From contig DBZJ01000233.1 in assembly GCA_002311635.1 (NCBI GenBank), positions 1-39,456 of the forward strand: DNA of 39,456 bases, given 5' to 3'. The stretch comes from Syntrophaceae bacterium UBA1163 (GTDB lineage Bacteria > Desulfobacterota > BSN033 > UBA1163). This document shows, in pieces, positions 1 to 7,785 of this stretch (its first letter is position 1; each line of letters opens with the position of its first letter). Both the position numbers and the translations under genes were made by a program. A model generated the notes under the pieces. The model had not been told where the DNA came from and did not search any database. It saw only the letters and a list, made by a program, of their open reading frames with translations.

Positions 1-394
1 GCGTTAGACGCACTACACTAGAAGCTTACTCTGGGAAAACAGGTGAAAAAACCGTCGAAATCGTATGGCCTCAGGTTTGAACGGAACGGACTGGGATGCT
101 ATTCAATTCCTGTAAAGATATTATCTTTTAGAAGCCCGCTTCTCAAAGGGAGACTTTACAGCCTTCCTTTGATTTGAGTTTCTTTTTTGAAACTCCGGCG
201 GGTTTCTAAAATCTCTGGGGGATCGGCTCGAAGCCTACCCCCTACCTATGGGAAACTTCCATCTTTCAGTCCATTTAAATATCAACAAAATTCCTGCCTT
301 CGTTCTCCTTCCTTTAATTCTATTATAACCTATTTTTTCCTAGGGGCCAACCACCCTAAAAATGAGGAATGGCACCTTTGCTAAACCAACAAGG
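1..394. other. No supported gene at the left edge
   Basis: I see no convincing coding sequence, RNA gene or repeat here. A short open frame at 187-384 on the + strand has no recognisable domain, no clear ribosome binding site and a composition unlike protein. The stretch ends at the terminator of the small gene to its right. Confidence 0.4.
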
Positions 395-434
395 CTAAAA
401 AGAAGCCACCCGGGATGGTCTGGGGTGGCTTCTT
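395..434 (-). terminator. Rho-independent terminator of the DUF1059 gene
   Basis: A 10-bp perfect stem (402-411 with 423-432, GAAGCCACCC / GGGTGGCTTC) encloses an 11-nt loop. On the minus strand it is followed by a run of T (A residues at 397-401 on the + strand). It lies just past the stop of the minus-strand DUF1059 gene. Confidence 0.75.
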
Positions 435-440
435 CAGATC

Positions 441-626
441 TTAGCAACGTTCTACTTCGCGAATCGCTGAACGTGCCTTGTCTTTAAACTCCTGTGTAAA
501 CTCACTCAGGTCATGTTCTTTTCGGGCATGCTCTTTTGCTTTCTTAAAAATTTCATCCTCTGTTTTCCCGCAGATTACAAAATCGCAGTCAGAGCCCACG
601 TCCTTGCAGCTAAGGCTTTTTTTCAT
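441..626 (-). CDS. DUF1059 family small protein
   Basis: A 61-residue protein matching the DUF1059 pattern: N-terminal K-x-L-x-C-x-D-V-G, then D-C-D-F, then an alpha-helical half with the HARKEHDLSEF signature. Members are small and widespread in bacteria and archaea; their function is unknown. I chose the ATG at 626 because GGGAGG lies 8 nt upstream; a GTG at 635 would overlap that site. A strong terminator follows the gene. A second, more divergent member lies at 7074 (+). The family assignment comes from recognising the motif pattern and length, which is short but distinctive. Confidence 0.75.
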   Translation of the reverse strand: MKKSLSCKDVGSDCDFVICGKTEDEIFKKAKEHARKEHDLSEFTQEFKDKARSAIREVERC

Positions 627-965
627 TTTGAACACCTCCCTCTGGAGGATATTACGTTTACCTAACTATCCTCAATGAAATAATAATCATTCCCCTTCGA
701 GCAAACAGGCTTTGAGTCGGAAGACCCGGACATTCATTTGTGTTTCCTTGGTTCTCTGAGGATCCCGATAGGATTGAAAATGATCGTTTTTCGTGTTATT
801 TATTGCCGTGGCTTAATTCAGTCCCTCCCAAGCGTTTCTCCCAAGGTAGTGATCTCATAGCTTTCCCAAAGATCATTCCTGAGATTCGTGCGAAGTTTTT
901 TTAGGGCAAGCTTGTCTCTTGAAAATCAAACGGGAGGTCCTGTTGGGTTGAACGGAAGGAAGACA
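627..965. other. Intergenic region between divergent genes
   Basis: This 340-bp divergent region must hold the promoters of the DUF1059 gene (-) and the YchF-like gene (+), but I see no strong -35/-10 pair. The open frame can be extended leftwards to 888 in the YchF frame, but that part does not resemble the family, so I treat it as non-coding. Confidence 0.4.
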
Positions 966-2033
966 ATGAAACTTGGTCTGGTAGGTTTTCCTCAAGTTGG
1001 TAAACGAACACTCTTTCGGCTCTTGACCGGTAAAGAACCTTTTTCAGAAGGCAAAAAAGGGAATGGTCTGGGGTTGGCAAAGGTGAGAGATGCACGCTTC
1101 GATCGCCTCGTCGAGATGTATGCTCCGCGTCAGGAAACCCCTGCCCATATTGAATTTTCCCTTCTCCCTGACTTAGACCAGCAGACCTCTCGCAACGACC
1201 AGATCCTGCGGGGGCTGGAGCAGGTGGATGTCATCTGTCACCTTGTTCGAACTTTTCAGGACGACACGGTTTTCCACATCCATGGAACGGTCGATCCTCG
1301 TCGCGATATCCTGTTCTTCAACGAGGAGCTGCAACTGAACGATCTCCTTTTTATTGAAAAGCGCCTCGAGCGGCTCACAAAAGAACAAAACAAAAAAAGA
1401 GACGTCCAAAAGACAGCTGTGGAGACAGATCTTCTTACACGCATGAAAGAGTATCTTGAAACGGGCCGTTTTTTGAAAAACTTGTCCTTAGCCGAGGCCG
1501 AAGAAAAGCTTATTGCCAGCTACCCTCTGCTCACCCGCAAAGCAACGATCATTATTCTCAATGTCGGTGAGGAGGGGCTGGGCGATCAGAATCTGACCGA
1601 AAAACTGAGGGACGCCTTTTCTCACCAGGGGTTCCAGTGGACGGCTGTCTCTGCCAAGCTTGAACGTGAACTTTGCCAGCTCGATGCCGCAGAACGCCAG
1701 ACCTTTCTTGACGAACTTCAGCTCGATCAGCCGGCCCTGGACAGGTTGACGATGCTTTGTTACAAAACGCTTGGCCTTATTTCGTTTTTCACTGTGGGGC
1801 CGGACGAGGTACGGGCCTGGACAAACCGACAGGGAGCCCTTGCCCCTCAGGCTGCGGGTGTCATTCATTCTGACATCGAGCGCGGGTTCATCCGAGCAGA
1901 GGTGATGAAATATCAGGATTTGATTAAACTGGGAAGCGAGCAAAAGCTTAAAGAAGTAGGGAAATATATGCTGAAGGGCAGGGACTACGTCGTTCAAGAC
2001 GGCGATATCATCAATTTTCTTTTTAATGTTTGA
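966..2033 (+). CDS. YchF/OLA1-like protein with degenerate nucleotide site
   Basis: A 355-residue protein aligning along its length with the YchF (Obg-like ATPase) family. It has an N-terminal P-loop domain, a central helical part with the family's VDPRRDI...NEELQLNDL stretch, the NVGE motif that replaces NKxD, and a C-terminal TGS domain (about 270-355) ending in VQDGDIINFLFNV. The start at 966 follows GGAAGGAAG; an upstream ATG at 888 adds 26 unrelated residues. Oddities: the P-loop reads GFPQVGKRT (residues 7-15), with Arg where Mg-binding Ser/Thr is expected, and the family's switch-II DIAGLVKGA stretch is replaced by PDLDQQT. Family membership is clear; ATP hydrolysis is doubtful, so this may be a paralogue with a binding-only role. 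Confidence 0.85.
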   Translation: MKLGLVGFPQVGKRTLFRLLTGKEPFSEGKKGNGLGLAKVRDARFDRLVEMYAPRQETPAHIEFSLLPDLDQQTSRNDQILRGLEQVDVICHLVRTFQDDTVFHIHGTVDPRRDILFFNEELQLNDLLFIEKRLERLTKEQNKKRDVQKTAVETDLLTRMKEYLETGRFLKNLSLAEAEEKLIASYPLLTRKATIIILNVGEEGLGDQNLTEKLRDAFSHQGFQWTAVSAKLERELCQLDAAERQTFLDELQLDQPALDRLTMLCYKTLGLISFFTVGPDEVRAWTNRQGALAPQAAGVIHSDIERGFIRAEVMKYQDLIKLGSEQKLKEVGKYMLKGRDYVVQDGDIINFLFNV

Positions 2034-2059
2034 ACCATTCTAAAGCATTGACTGACATC

Positions 2060-3571
2060 TTATTTCGTCCAACCCCTGTCCGTTTCTTGCCGGGAAGCGG
2101 CCTCTTTGTGAGAGGCGGAAACCAGAATCTTGTCCCGAAGGCATCTGTACCGATATGCCGCTTCGATCGCTCGGGCAGCTCTCTCCGGACCCGGGAAGAT
2201 CGGGACGCCTCGCTCTACAAGCCTTTTTAGAAGCTGGTCCGTTACGCTTTGAAAAGTATAACCAACAAAAGGTTTATCATGAGTTTTAATCAAGCGGAGG
2301 ACTGCGTCCGACTGAAAATCCACCATCTTAGCAGCCTGTTCTGCAATATGATCCGGAGCGACACCTGCTTGCCTCAGCATGCGTCTGAGCCTCCGGCTGG
2401 GCGTGAAGAAATAGAAAAGCAAACAGTCCGCCTTTTTCTCCTCCAACAACGCCTTCGGGATCTCGGAAAAGTAATCCGTGACGTTTTTGGCAAAGGTGAG
2501 ATCCAGCGGGTTACTGATGCTTCCTGTGTGGGGCATGAGTGGTCTTAGCCTTTTGATTGTCTCTGGGGAGAGCGATGGCAATTCAAGACCTGCCCGCCCG
2601 CAGGCATCTGCCGCTTCGGCGCCGGGCCCTCCGGAATGGGTCTGGATCAGCACCCGTCGCCCTGTGCTCTTGGGGAGAGAACCCAGGATCCAGCAGTAAT
2701 CGAACATCTCCATGATCGACCGTGCCCGAATGATCCCGCTCTGGCGGAAGATGCCTTCGTAGAGCCTGTCCGGCCCTGCCAACGCGCCGGTATGTGAAAG
2801 GCCTGCCCGGCTGCCCGCTTCCGACCCACCGATATAGAAGGCCACGATGGGTTTTTTCGGAACGATCGATCTCGCCATTTCCACAAACGCCCTACCCCTA
2901 CGGATGCCCTCAATGTAGAGGGCGATCACTTTTGTGTCGGGACAGGCGCCAAGGTATTCCATACAATCGACGATATCAATATTGGCTTCGTTTCCTACAC
3001 TAAACGCCGTGCTAAACCCCAGACCATAATCGGAAAGATAGGTAAACATTTGCGTTACGAAGCTTCCGCTCTGAGAGGCCATGCCAATAAAGCCGGGACC
3101 ACCTTCAAAGACCATGAAGGTGGTGTTCAGCTTTTGGCGAGGATTGGCCACGCCGATACAGTTCGGGCCTAAAAAGCGCATGTCATGTTTCTTGGCAACG
3201 GCGACAAGGTCCTTCTCAAGTTCGACTCCATTACCGCCCACTTCCTTAAAACCGCCAGAAATGACAATGGCATGTTTGATCCCCTTCCTGCCGCATGCAT
3301 CCATTGTCTCGGATACAAGTCGTGTGGGAAGCACGATCAAGGCCAGGTCGGGCACCTTAGGCAGATCGAGGACGCTTCGGTAGGCCTTGAGATTCTGCAC
3401 CTGATTCTCTTTGAGGTGAACAGGATAAATCTCACCTTCGAAGCCCAAATCCAGAACAGAATCGAGAAGACTCGTTCCCATCGAAGAGGCGTTATTGGAA
3501 GCTCCAAAGAGGGCGATGCTTTTCGGGTTGGCAATAGGGTATAGGGGACTGGCTTCAATCGATTTCATCAT
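2060..3571 (-). CDS. ADP-forming acyl-CoA synthetase, alpha subunit
   Basis: A 503-residue subunit of the acetyl/acyl-CoA synthetase (ADP-forming) family, which interconverts acyl-CoA + ADP + Pi and acid + CoA + ATP. An N-terminal CoA-binding Rossmann domain (NPKSIALFGAS at about 15-25) is followed by succinyl-CoA-ligase-like domains. The SQSGSF loop and the phosphohistidine motif LSHTGALAG are both present. Its ATG overlaps the stop of the beta-subunit gene (ATGA), so the two are probably translationally coupled. In anaerobes such pairs make ATP from the end product of acyl-CoA degradation, or activate acids. The substrate cannot be told from sequence. Confidence 0.9.
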   Translation of the reverse strand: MMKSIEASPLYPIANPKSIALFGASNNASSMGTSLLDSVLDLGFEGEIYPVHLKENQVQNLKAYRSVLDLPKVPDLALIVLPTRLVSETMDACGRKGIKHAIVISGGFKEVGGNGVELEKDLVAVAKKHDMRFLGPNCIGVANPRQKLNTTFMVFEGGPGFIGMASQSGSFVTQMFTYLSDYGLGFSTAFSVGNEANIDIVDCMEYLGACPDTKVIALYIEGIRRGRAFVEMARSIVPKKPIVAFYIGGSEAGSRAGLSHTGALAGPDRLYEGIFRQSGIIRARSIMEMFDYCWILGSLPKSTGRRVLIQTHSGGPGAEAADACGRAGLELPSLSPETIKRLRPLMPHTGSISNPLDLTFAKNVTDYFSEIPKALLEEKKADCLLFYFFTPSRRLRRMLRQAGVAPDHIAEQAAKMVDFQSDAVLRLIKTHDKPFVGYTFQSVTDQLLKRLVERGVPIFPGPERAARAIEAAYRYRCLRDKILVSASHKEAASRQETDRGWTK

Positions 3572-4272
3572 TTTACGTCTCTTCCCAGCACAACGAGTGC
3601 GTCCACTGCGACCACGCGGCCTTCCAGAGTGATGATCATGGGGTTGATGTCGAGCTCGGATACCGCCTCAAGCTCCAATCCGATCTGTCCAACCGCAATA
3701 AGGGTGCGGCAAAGCACGTCCATATCAACGGGCTTCTGTCCGCGGAAGGCGCCGAGAATGGTTTTGAAACGAAGCTCTTCGGCCATGTCCTTCGCCTCGA
3801 TCATGTCAAAGGGAGCCATCCGGAAGACGGTGTCCTGAAACACCTCTGTCATGATCCCGCCTATCCCCAACATGACACAGGGACCGAATTGGGAATCGCG
3901 GTTCAAGCCGGCGACCAATTCGCGCTGACCGGGCACCATCTCCTGAACCAGCACCCCATCAAGCTCCAGGTCAATATCTTGGGTGATGCGCCTGTAGGCT
4001 TCACGGACGTCCCCTTTACTCCTGAGGTTCAGCTCAATGCCTCCCCGCTCGCTTTTGTGCATCAGCTCGGCTGAACAAGCCTTGAGCGCCACCGGGAACC
4101 CGAGGCCTTCCGCGACGGATACGGCCTCGTCGGCACTGTGTGACAATTTTTCTCTCGTAACGGGGATACCATAAAGGCCGAGCAACTTTTTCGACTCGTA
4201 TTCGGAGAGTGCCCTTTGGCCCCTGTTCAGGCCGGACCGTATCAGATCATCTGCGCGGCTCTTTTTTTTCAT
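3568..4272 (-). CDS. ADP-forming acyl-CoA synthetase, beta (ATP-grasp) subunit
   Basis: A 234-residue ATP-grasp protein of the type that forms the beta subunit of ADP-forming acyl-CoA synthetases: N-terminal ALSEYESKKLLGLYGIPVT, then VALKACSAELMHKSERGGI, GVLVQEMVPGQRELVAG and the C-terminal ELDINPMI metal/nucleotide motif. The size is that usual for a stand-alone beta subunit. It lies between the alcohol dehydrogenase and the alpha subunit, with a 4-bp overlap with alpha, so the three likely form one transcript. It would carry the phosphoryl transfer between phosphohistidine on alpha and ADP. Confidence 0.9.
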   Translation of the reverse strand: MKKKSRADDLIRSGLNRGQRALSEYESKKLLGLYGIPVTREKLSHSADEAVSVAEGLGFPVALKACSAELMHKSERGGIELNLRSKGDVREAYRRITQDIDLELDGVLVQEMVPGQRELVAGLNRDSQFGPCVMLGIGGIMTEVFQDTVFRMAPFDMIEAKDMAEELRFKTILGAFRGQKPVDMDVLCRTLIAVGQIGLELEAVSELDINPMIITLEGRVVAVDALVVLGRDVK

Positions 4273-4328
4273 GTCAAAACTTGACTGAATTTTCTGTGAC
4301 CTCTCTACGAACCCTTCTTCAAATGCGG

Positions 4329-5249
4329 TTAAGGAGCAACCAGGATCTTGATTTCTTCTTTTTCTTTTTTCGTCAGGACTTCAAAGCCTTCAGCAGATGT
4401 TTGCTCAAGGGGAATGATTCTCGTAATGATCAGCTCGGGTTGGATCCCTTTGGACTCTATCCAGGACATTGCGAGAGGCAAATTGGCCGAGTTCGTGCCG
4501 ATCATGGTGGTCTCCCGGGTCACAAATCCGAGCATATGCACGGGAACGCGGTCAGTAAAGATCCCCTGGACAATGACTTTGCCTTGGTAACGAACAGAAG
4601 CCAAACAATCTTTTAGCGAGGCCTCGATTCCCACTGCCTCGACCGCCACATCCACTCCCCTGCCGGCAGAAAGCTCTTTAATCCTAACAGGGATTTTTTC
4701 TGCCAGCGGATTCAGGACCAAAGAAGCGCCAAGTTCTTCCGCTTTTTTTCTTCTTCTTTCTGAAATGTCGGTCATGAAAATCTTTTCGACCCCAATCGCT
4801 TTGAGGCCAAGCAGAATCATGAGTCCCACAGGCCCGGCACCCGCAACCAGGACTGTGTCGCTCGGCTGGACGCCTCCTTTTTCGATCGCATAAGCTGCGC
4901 CAGAGAGAGGTTCGACCACGGCTGCCCGCTCCCAGCTCATCTTCCCGGGCTTCTTGATCATCCTTTCCTGCGGACATGCCAAATATTCGGCATAGGCTCC
5001 TTTTTGAACGGCAATAACCCGATCCCCGGCTTCAAATCCCTTAACCTCGTGGCCGACTTCTACGATTTCGCCGCAAGCCTCATGGCCGAAAGAGCTTTGA
5101 GGAAATAGACCGTGTTGATATTCATGAAGGTCCGATCCGCAGATACCGCAGTACTTGACCCTTATTTTCGCCTCCCTTGGTCCAGGCTTGGGTTCGGCCA
5201 CTTCCTCAAGGCGCAGGTCGCGGATGCCGTGAAAAATAACTGCTTTCAT
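4329..5249 (-). CDS. Zinc-type MDR alcohol dehydrogenase lacking the structural-zinc lobe
   Basis: A 306-residue medium-chain dehydrogenase/reductase. The N-terminal GroES-like domain has the catalytic zinc site (CGICGSDLHEY around 34-44, GHEACGEI, and VVEPLSGAAYA for the third ligand region). The Rossmann domain has VLVAGAGPVGLM and an Asp in MTDIS that favours NAD(H). The four-cysteine structural-zinc loop normally following the catalytic half is absent, which explains the length below the usual 340-350. It resembles the threonine/sorbitol dehydrogenase branch. Placement 56 bp upstream of the acyl-CoA synthetase genes suggests oxidation of an alcohol or hydroxyacyl-CoA feeding that pathway. 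The substrate is unknown. Confidence 0.85.
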   Translation of the reverse strand: MKAVIFHGIRDLRLEEVAEPKPGPREAKIRVKYCGICGSDLHEYQHGLFPQSSFGHEACGEIVEVGHEVKGFEAGDRVIAVQKGAYAEYLACPQERMIKKPGKMSWERAAVVEPLSGAAYAIEKGGVQPSDTVLVAGAGPVGLMILLGLKAIGVEKIFMTDISERRRKKAEELGASLVLNPLAEKIPVRIKELSAGRGVDVAVEAVGIEASLKDCLASVRYQGKVIVQGIFTDRVPVHMLGFVTRETTMIGTNSANLPLAMSWIESKGIQPELIITRIIPLEQTSAEGFEVLTKKEKEEIKILVAP

Positions 5250-5309
5250 AAGAGGCTGATACCCTTTCTGACTAATTTGCGAAGCTCAAGATAGAGCTTT
5301 TTTTCACAA

Positions 5310-5339
5310 AGTCTAACAGATACAGTGGGAAAAAGTCAA
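5310..5339 (-). promoter_or_regulatory. Candidate sigma-70 promoter for the ADH/acyl-CoA synthetase operon
   Basis: Read on the minus strand: -35 TTGACT (5339-5334), an 18-bp spacer, and -10 TAGACT (5315-5310). It lies about 60 bp upstream of the dehydrogenase start. A small hairpin (AAGCTC/GAGCTT around 5282-5299) lies in the leader between them. Confidence 0.5.
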
Positions 5340-5420
5340 CGCTGAACGATCTTCTGGGTTAGACAGTAAAGGAAAGGAGCAAAATCCCAGAACTGACGGC
5401 GCTGGTGAAACAGCTTTCTA

Positions 5421-6860
5421 TCAGGCGCTCTTAATCCCGGCTGCTCGTTTGGCCTTCTCTTTGTATTTCTTCAAGGGTGATTCGGCCAGGATCATCATTT
5501 TCTGGGCTGCCATAGACCCTTCGGCATGAACAGTGGTCACCTCATGAAACGCGGATTCATTGGAGCAAACCATGCGTTGAGCGGCGTGGATCATCCTCAG
5601 CCGGTCCTCAGTGCTAAACTTGGCCGAGCCTCCAAGATAATGCTCCAGATAGTCATGAATCTCGGGGTTTTCCCAATCCTTCCGGTCCGGGGTTGTAGCC
5701 AGAATACCGCCACAGATATCCTGAATCCATTTTACAAATTCGTGATATTTGCTCGAAAAATGGAGCTTGGCCATGTTGGCGATGAGGGGATTGGGGACCG
5801 CGATGTCCCCGTACATGACGGGATCTTTGGCTGCGGCATTGGTCAGCGCCCGAAGCGTTTCCACATAACCGGCGATATCAGCCAATTTGTCCCGGACATG
5901 GCCCACTTTCTCCAGACCGTTATACTCCGCCATCGCCACCGCGCAGCCAGCCATCGCCTCCACGGAGGGAACCTTGTAGCTGATAGCCGTAAAGCGGTGA
6001 AAGGTTGCGAAGGTGTAAGCGATGAGCATGGAGAATTGCCATTCCCCACACATGAAAACTCTGTCCCAGGGCACAAAGACATTGTCAAAGACGATCATGG
6101 CCTCGGTTAGTTCGCGGACCGGGTAGTCGGGATGAAACTCGTGGGCGCTCCACTGGCCCCGGCCGGCCCGGCAGATAAAAACAATTCCTTTGGAATTAGC
6201 CGGAATGGCAAAGCTCACGGCATAATCGGCTTCGCTCTCCCGCATCTGGCGCGTGGGGACCACGATGATTTCGTTGGCAACTGGCGCGCTGGTGATATGA
6301 ATCTTGGCCCCTTTGACCACAATTCCATCCTTGTTCTTGTCAACCACATGCAGATAATAATCGGGATGTTTTTGCTGGGAAGGCTCTTTGGATCGGTCAC
6401 CCTTGACACAGGTCACGGCTCCACACATGGCCAGATCATGCTTCCGGACATGCTCCAGAAAATTCATTGCATTTTCCTGGTATTGTTTCTTGCCCATCTG
6501 CCCAGCAACGACAAAGGCGGCGTTGAGGCAGTCCGTGCCGATATCCTTGCCGAAAGGAAGGCCCCCTGTCAGTTCGATCGATTGCTGTATCATTTTTGTC
6601 CGGAGAGTAAGATCTTCGGCGTTTCGGGGAGTGACGAAATAACGGTTGATGGGCTCTCCGGTTTTGGGGTGAGGGACTACAAATAATTTTCTTATTTCCG
6701 GGTCCGCTGAAGCGGTCAGCGCGAACCCCTGGGCGACGGTATCCACCGAGACGCCAAGTATCGGGTGGGTCGTTACGTCATCTACCTTTTCGCCGCGGAT
6801 ATAAACACGCCGTCCGTCCTTCAAACTCTGTTTGTATTGTTCGACTGTCCGAATTCCCAT
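5421..6860 (-). CDS. HpaB / 4-hydroxybutyryl-CoA dehydratase-like flavoprotein
   Basis: A 479-residue member of the 4-hydroxyphenylacetate 3-hydroxylase (HpaB) / 4-hydroxybutyryl-CoA dehydratase (AbfD) superfamily, with an acyl-CoA-dehydrogenase-like fold binding FAD. The N-terminal domain carries YFVTPRNAEDL and GAVTCVKGDRSKEPSQQ, the middle HITSAPVANEIIVVPTRQM and VFDNVFVPWDRVF, and the C-terminal half LCTEDR-like FSTEDRLRM. In AbfD a [4Fe-4S] cluster is held by Cys99, Cys103, His292 and Cys299. Here His288 aligns with the histidine, but the three cysteine positions hold other residues, so a cluster-free, FAD-only reaction is more likely. Anaerobic context argues against an O2-dependent hydroxylase. 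AAAGGAGG precedes the ATG. Confidence 0.8.
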   Translation of the reverse strand: MGIRTVEQYKQSLKDGRRVYIRGEKVDDVTTHPILGVSVDTVAQGFALTASADPEIRKLFVVPHPKTGEPINRYFVTPRNAEDLTLRTKMIQQSIELTGGLPFGKDIGTDCLNAAFVVAGQMGKKQYQENAMNFLEHVRKHDLAMCGAVTCVKGDRSKEPSQQKHPDYYLHVVDKNKDGIVVKGAKIHITSAPVANEIIVVPTRQMRESEADYAVSFAIPANSKGIVFICRAGRGQWSAHEFHPDYPVRELTEAMIVFDNVFVPWDRVFMCGEWQFSMLIAYTFATFHRFTAISYKVPSVEAMAGCAVAMAEYNGLEKVGHVRDKLADIAGYVETLRALTNAAAKDPVMYGDIAVPNPLIANMAKLHFSSKYHEFVKWIQDICGGILATTPDRKDWENPEIHDYLEHYLGGSAKFSTEDRLRMIHAAQRMVCSNESAFHEVTTVHAEGSMAAQKMMILAESPLKKYKEKAKRAAGIKSA

Positions 6861-7073
6861 TTGCTCCTCCTTTGTGTAAATATACAGTGATGGAGGTGTC
6901 CCGCGGACTCCCCCCTTTGCAACCTAGCTTAACACGTTTGGCGCACGATTGTAAGGTCCTCCAGCAGGTAGGGGAAAATGGGAAAAAATTGGATGGTGCG
7001 GGAATAAGTTATATCGCCCTTGAATCCTAGAAAGCGATAATTATCCTTATAATCAGAAGGGAGGTTTTATCCT

Positions 7074-7298
7074 ATGGACAAAATGATTCGCTGGGAAGAC
7101 TTGCAGTCTGGGTGTACTCTTACGGTTTGTGCGGAGACGGAGGCGGGACTCTTTGAGAAGATCTTGGAACATGCCCGGACGGTTCACGGCATGAAAGAAT
7201 TCTCGCCGGATTTTTATAATAAGGTGCGCGCTTCAATTCGAGAGGGATACTGCGACCTGGAAGATGAACTGTGCCAGTACGGAGAGTGCTGCTGTTAG
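7074..7298 (+). CDS. DUF1059-like small protein with Cys-rich tail
   Basis: A 74-residue protein with the DUF1059 outline (W-E-D-L-x-S-G-C-x-L-x-V-C near the start, then LEHARTVHGMKEFSPDF), similar to the gene at 441-626 (-). It is longer because of a C-terminal tail ending in CQYGECCC, which suggests metal or thiol chemistry. Strong GGGAGG precedes the ATG, and a TATAAT-like box lies at 7048-7053 without a well-spaced -35. Function unknown. Confidence 0.65.
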   Translation: MDKMIRWEDLQSGCTLTVCAETEAGLFEKILEHARTVHGMKEFSPDFYNKVRASIREGYCDLEDELCQYGECCC

Positions 7299-7315
7299 GA
7301 CGGGCAAAGAGGATA

Positions 7316-7450
7316 TTGTTCTTGATACAAGAAACAAGGGACGTTGTCGGGGCAACCATAGTACATTTCGAAATTGCCGCGGATAATGTCGAAAGAGCTA
7401 AATCATTAGACGCAAAGCTTTTCGGCTGGGAAGTCAACGAGGTAGAATAG
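7316..7450 (+). pseudogene. Truncated glyoxalase/VOC-domain remnant
   Basis: In frame from about 7316 to the TAG at 7448 the sequence reads IVHFEIAADNVERAKSLDAK followed by LFGWEVNEVE. This matches the first beta-alpha unit of glyoxalase/bleomycin-resistance (VOC) proteins, which typically begin VVHFEIPADD-ERAK--Y--LFGW. Only about 40 of some 120 residues remain, there is no ATG, and the frame stops at once, so it is a decayed fragment. It begins 18 bp after the DUF1059-like gene. Confidence 0.6.
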
Positions 7451-7785
7451 AATTTCTTCCCGATCCCTCGCCTCGTAGTTTCCGTTTTTCCATAGGCACC
7501 TTTAGTGACGAATTTGGACAATTTTTAACCATTTGTCCGAACTCGGCCACAAAATTCGGCACTTCGCAACATTATATCTTCAAAAAACTATTAAAAAACA
7601 AAAAGTTGTAAGTCTCGAAAATTTGGTATAATATATGCTTATTAAATTTCCAGTGATTTCTTAAAGGTAGCAGTGTTTCTTAATCGGGCAGAAGGAAACC
7701 TGGTCTGTGGTGTAGGGGCAAGAGGCCTTGCTCAATTTAATTTTGTATCGAATTCTTCGCCCATAATTTAATCTTTCATAGTGCC
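7451..7785. other. AT-rich intergenic region
   Basis: No gene is seen in these 335 bp. The only signal is a candidate promoter for the amidase/actin unit at 7605-7632. Confidence 0.5.
7605..7632 (+). promoter_or_regulatory. Candidate promoter upstream of the amidase/MamK-like unit
   Basis: A perfect -10 box TATAAT (7627-7632) has a partial -35 (GTTGTA, 7605-7610) 16 bp upstream, in an AT-rich stretch. It lies about 150 bp before the amidase start. Confidence 0.45.

Noticed and set aside
187..384. 65-codon open frame on the + strand
   Set aside because: No domain, poor ribosome site and composition not protein-like.
1488..1997. 169-codon frame on the minus strand
   Set aside because: Lies entirely inside the YchF-like gene and has no recognisable domain; a shadow frame.
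7020..7053. Promoter TTGAAT ... TATAAT before the second DUF1059 gene
   Set aside because: The spacer is 22 bp; only the -10 box is convincing.
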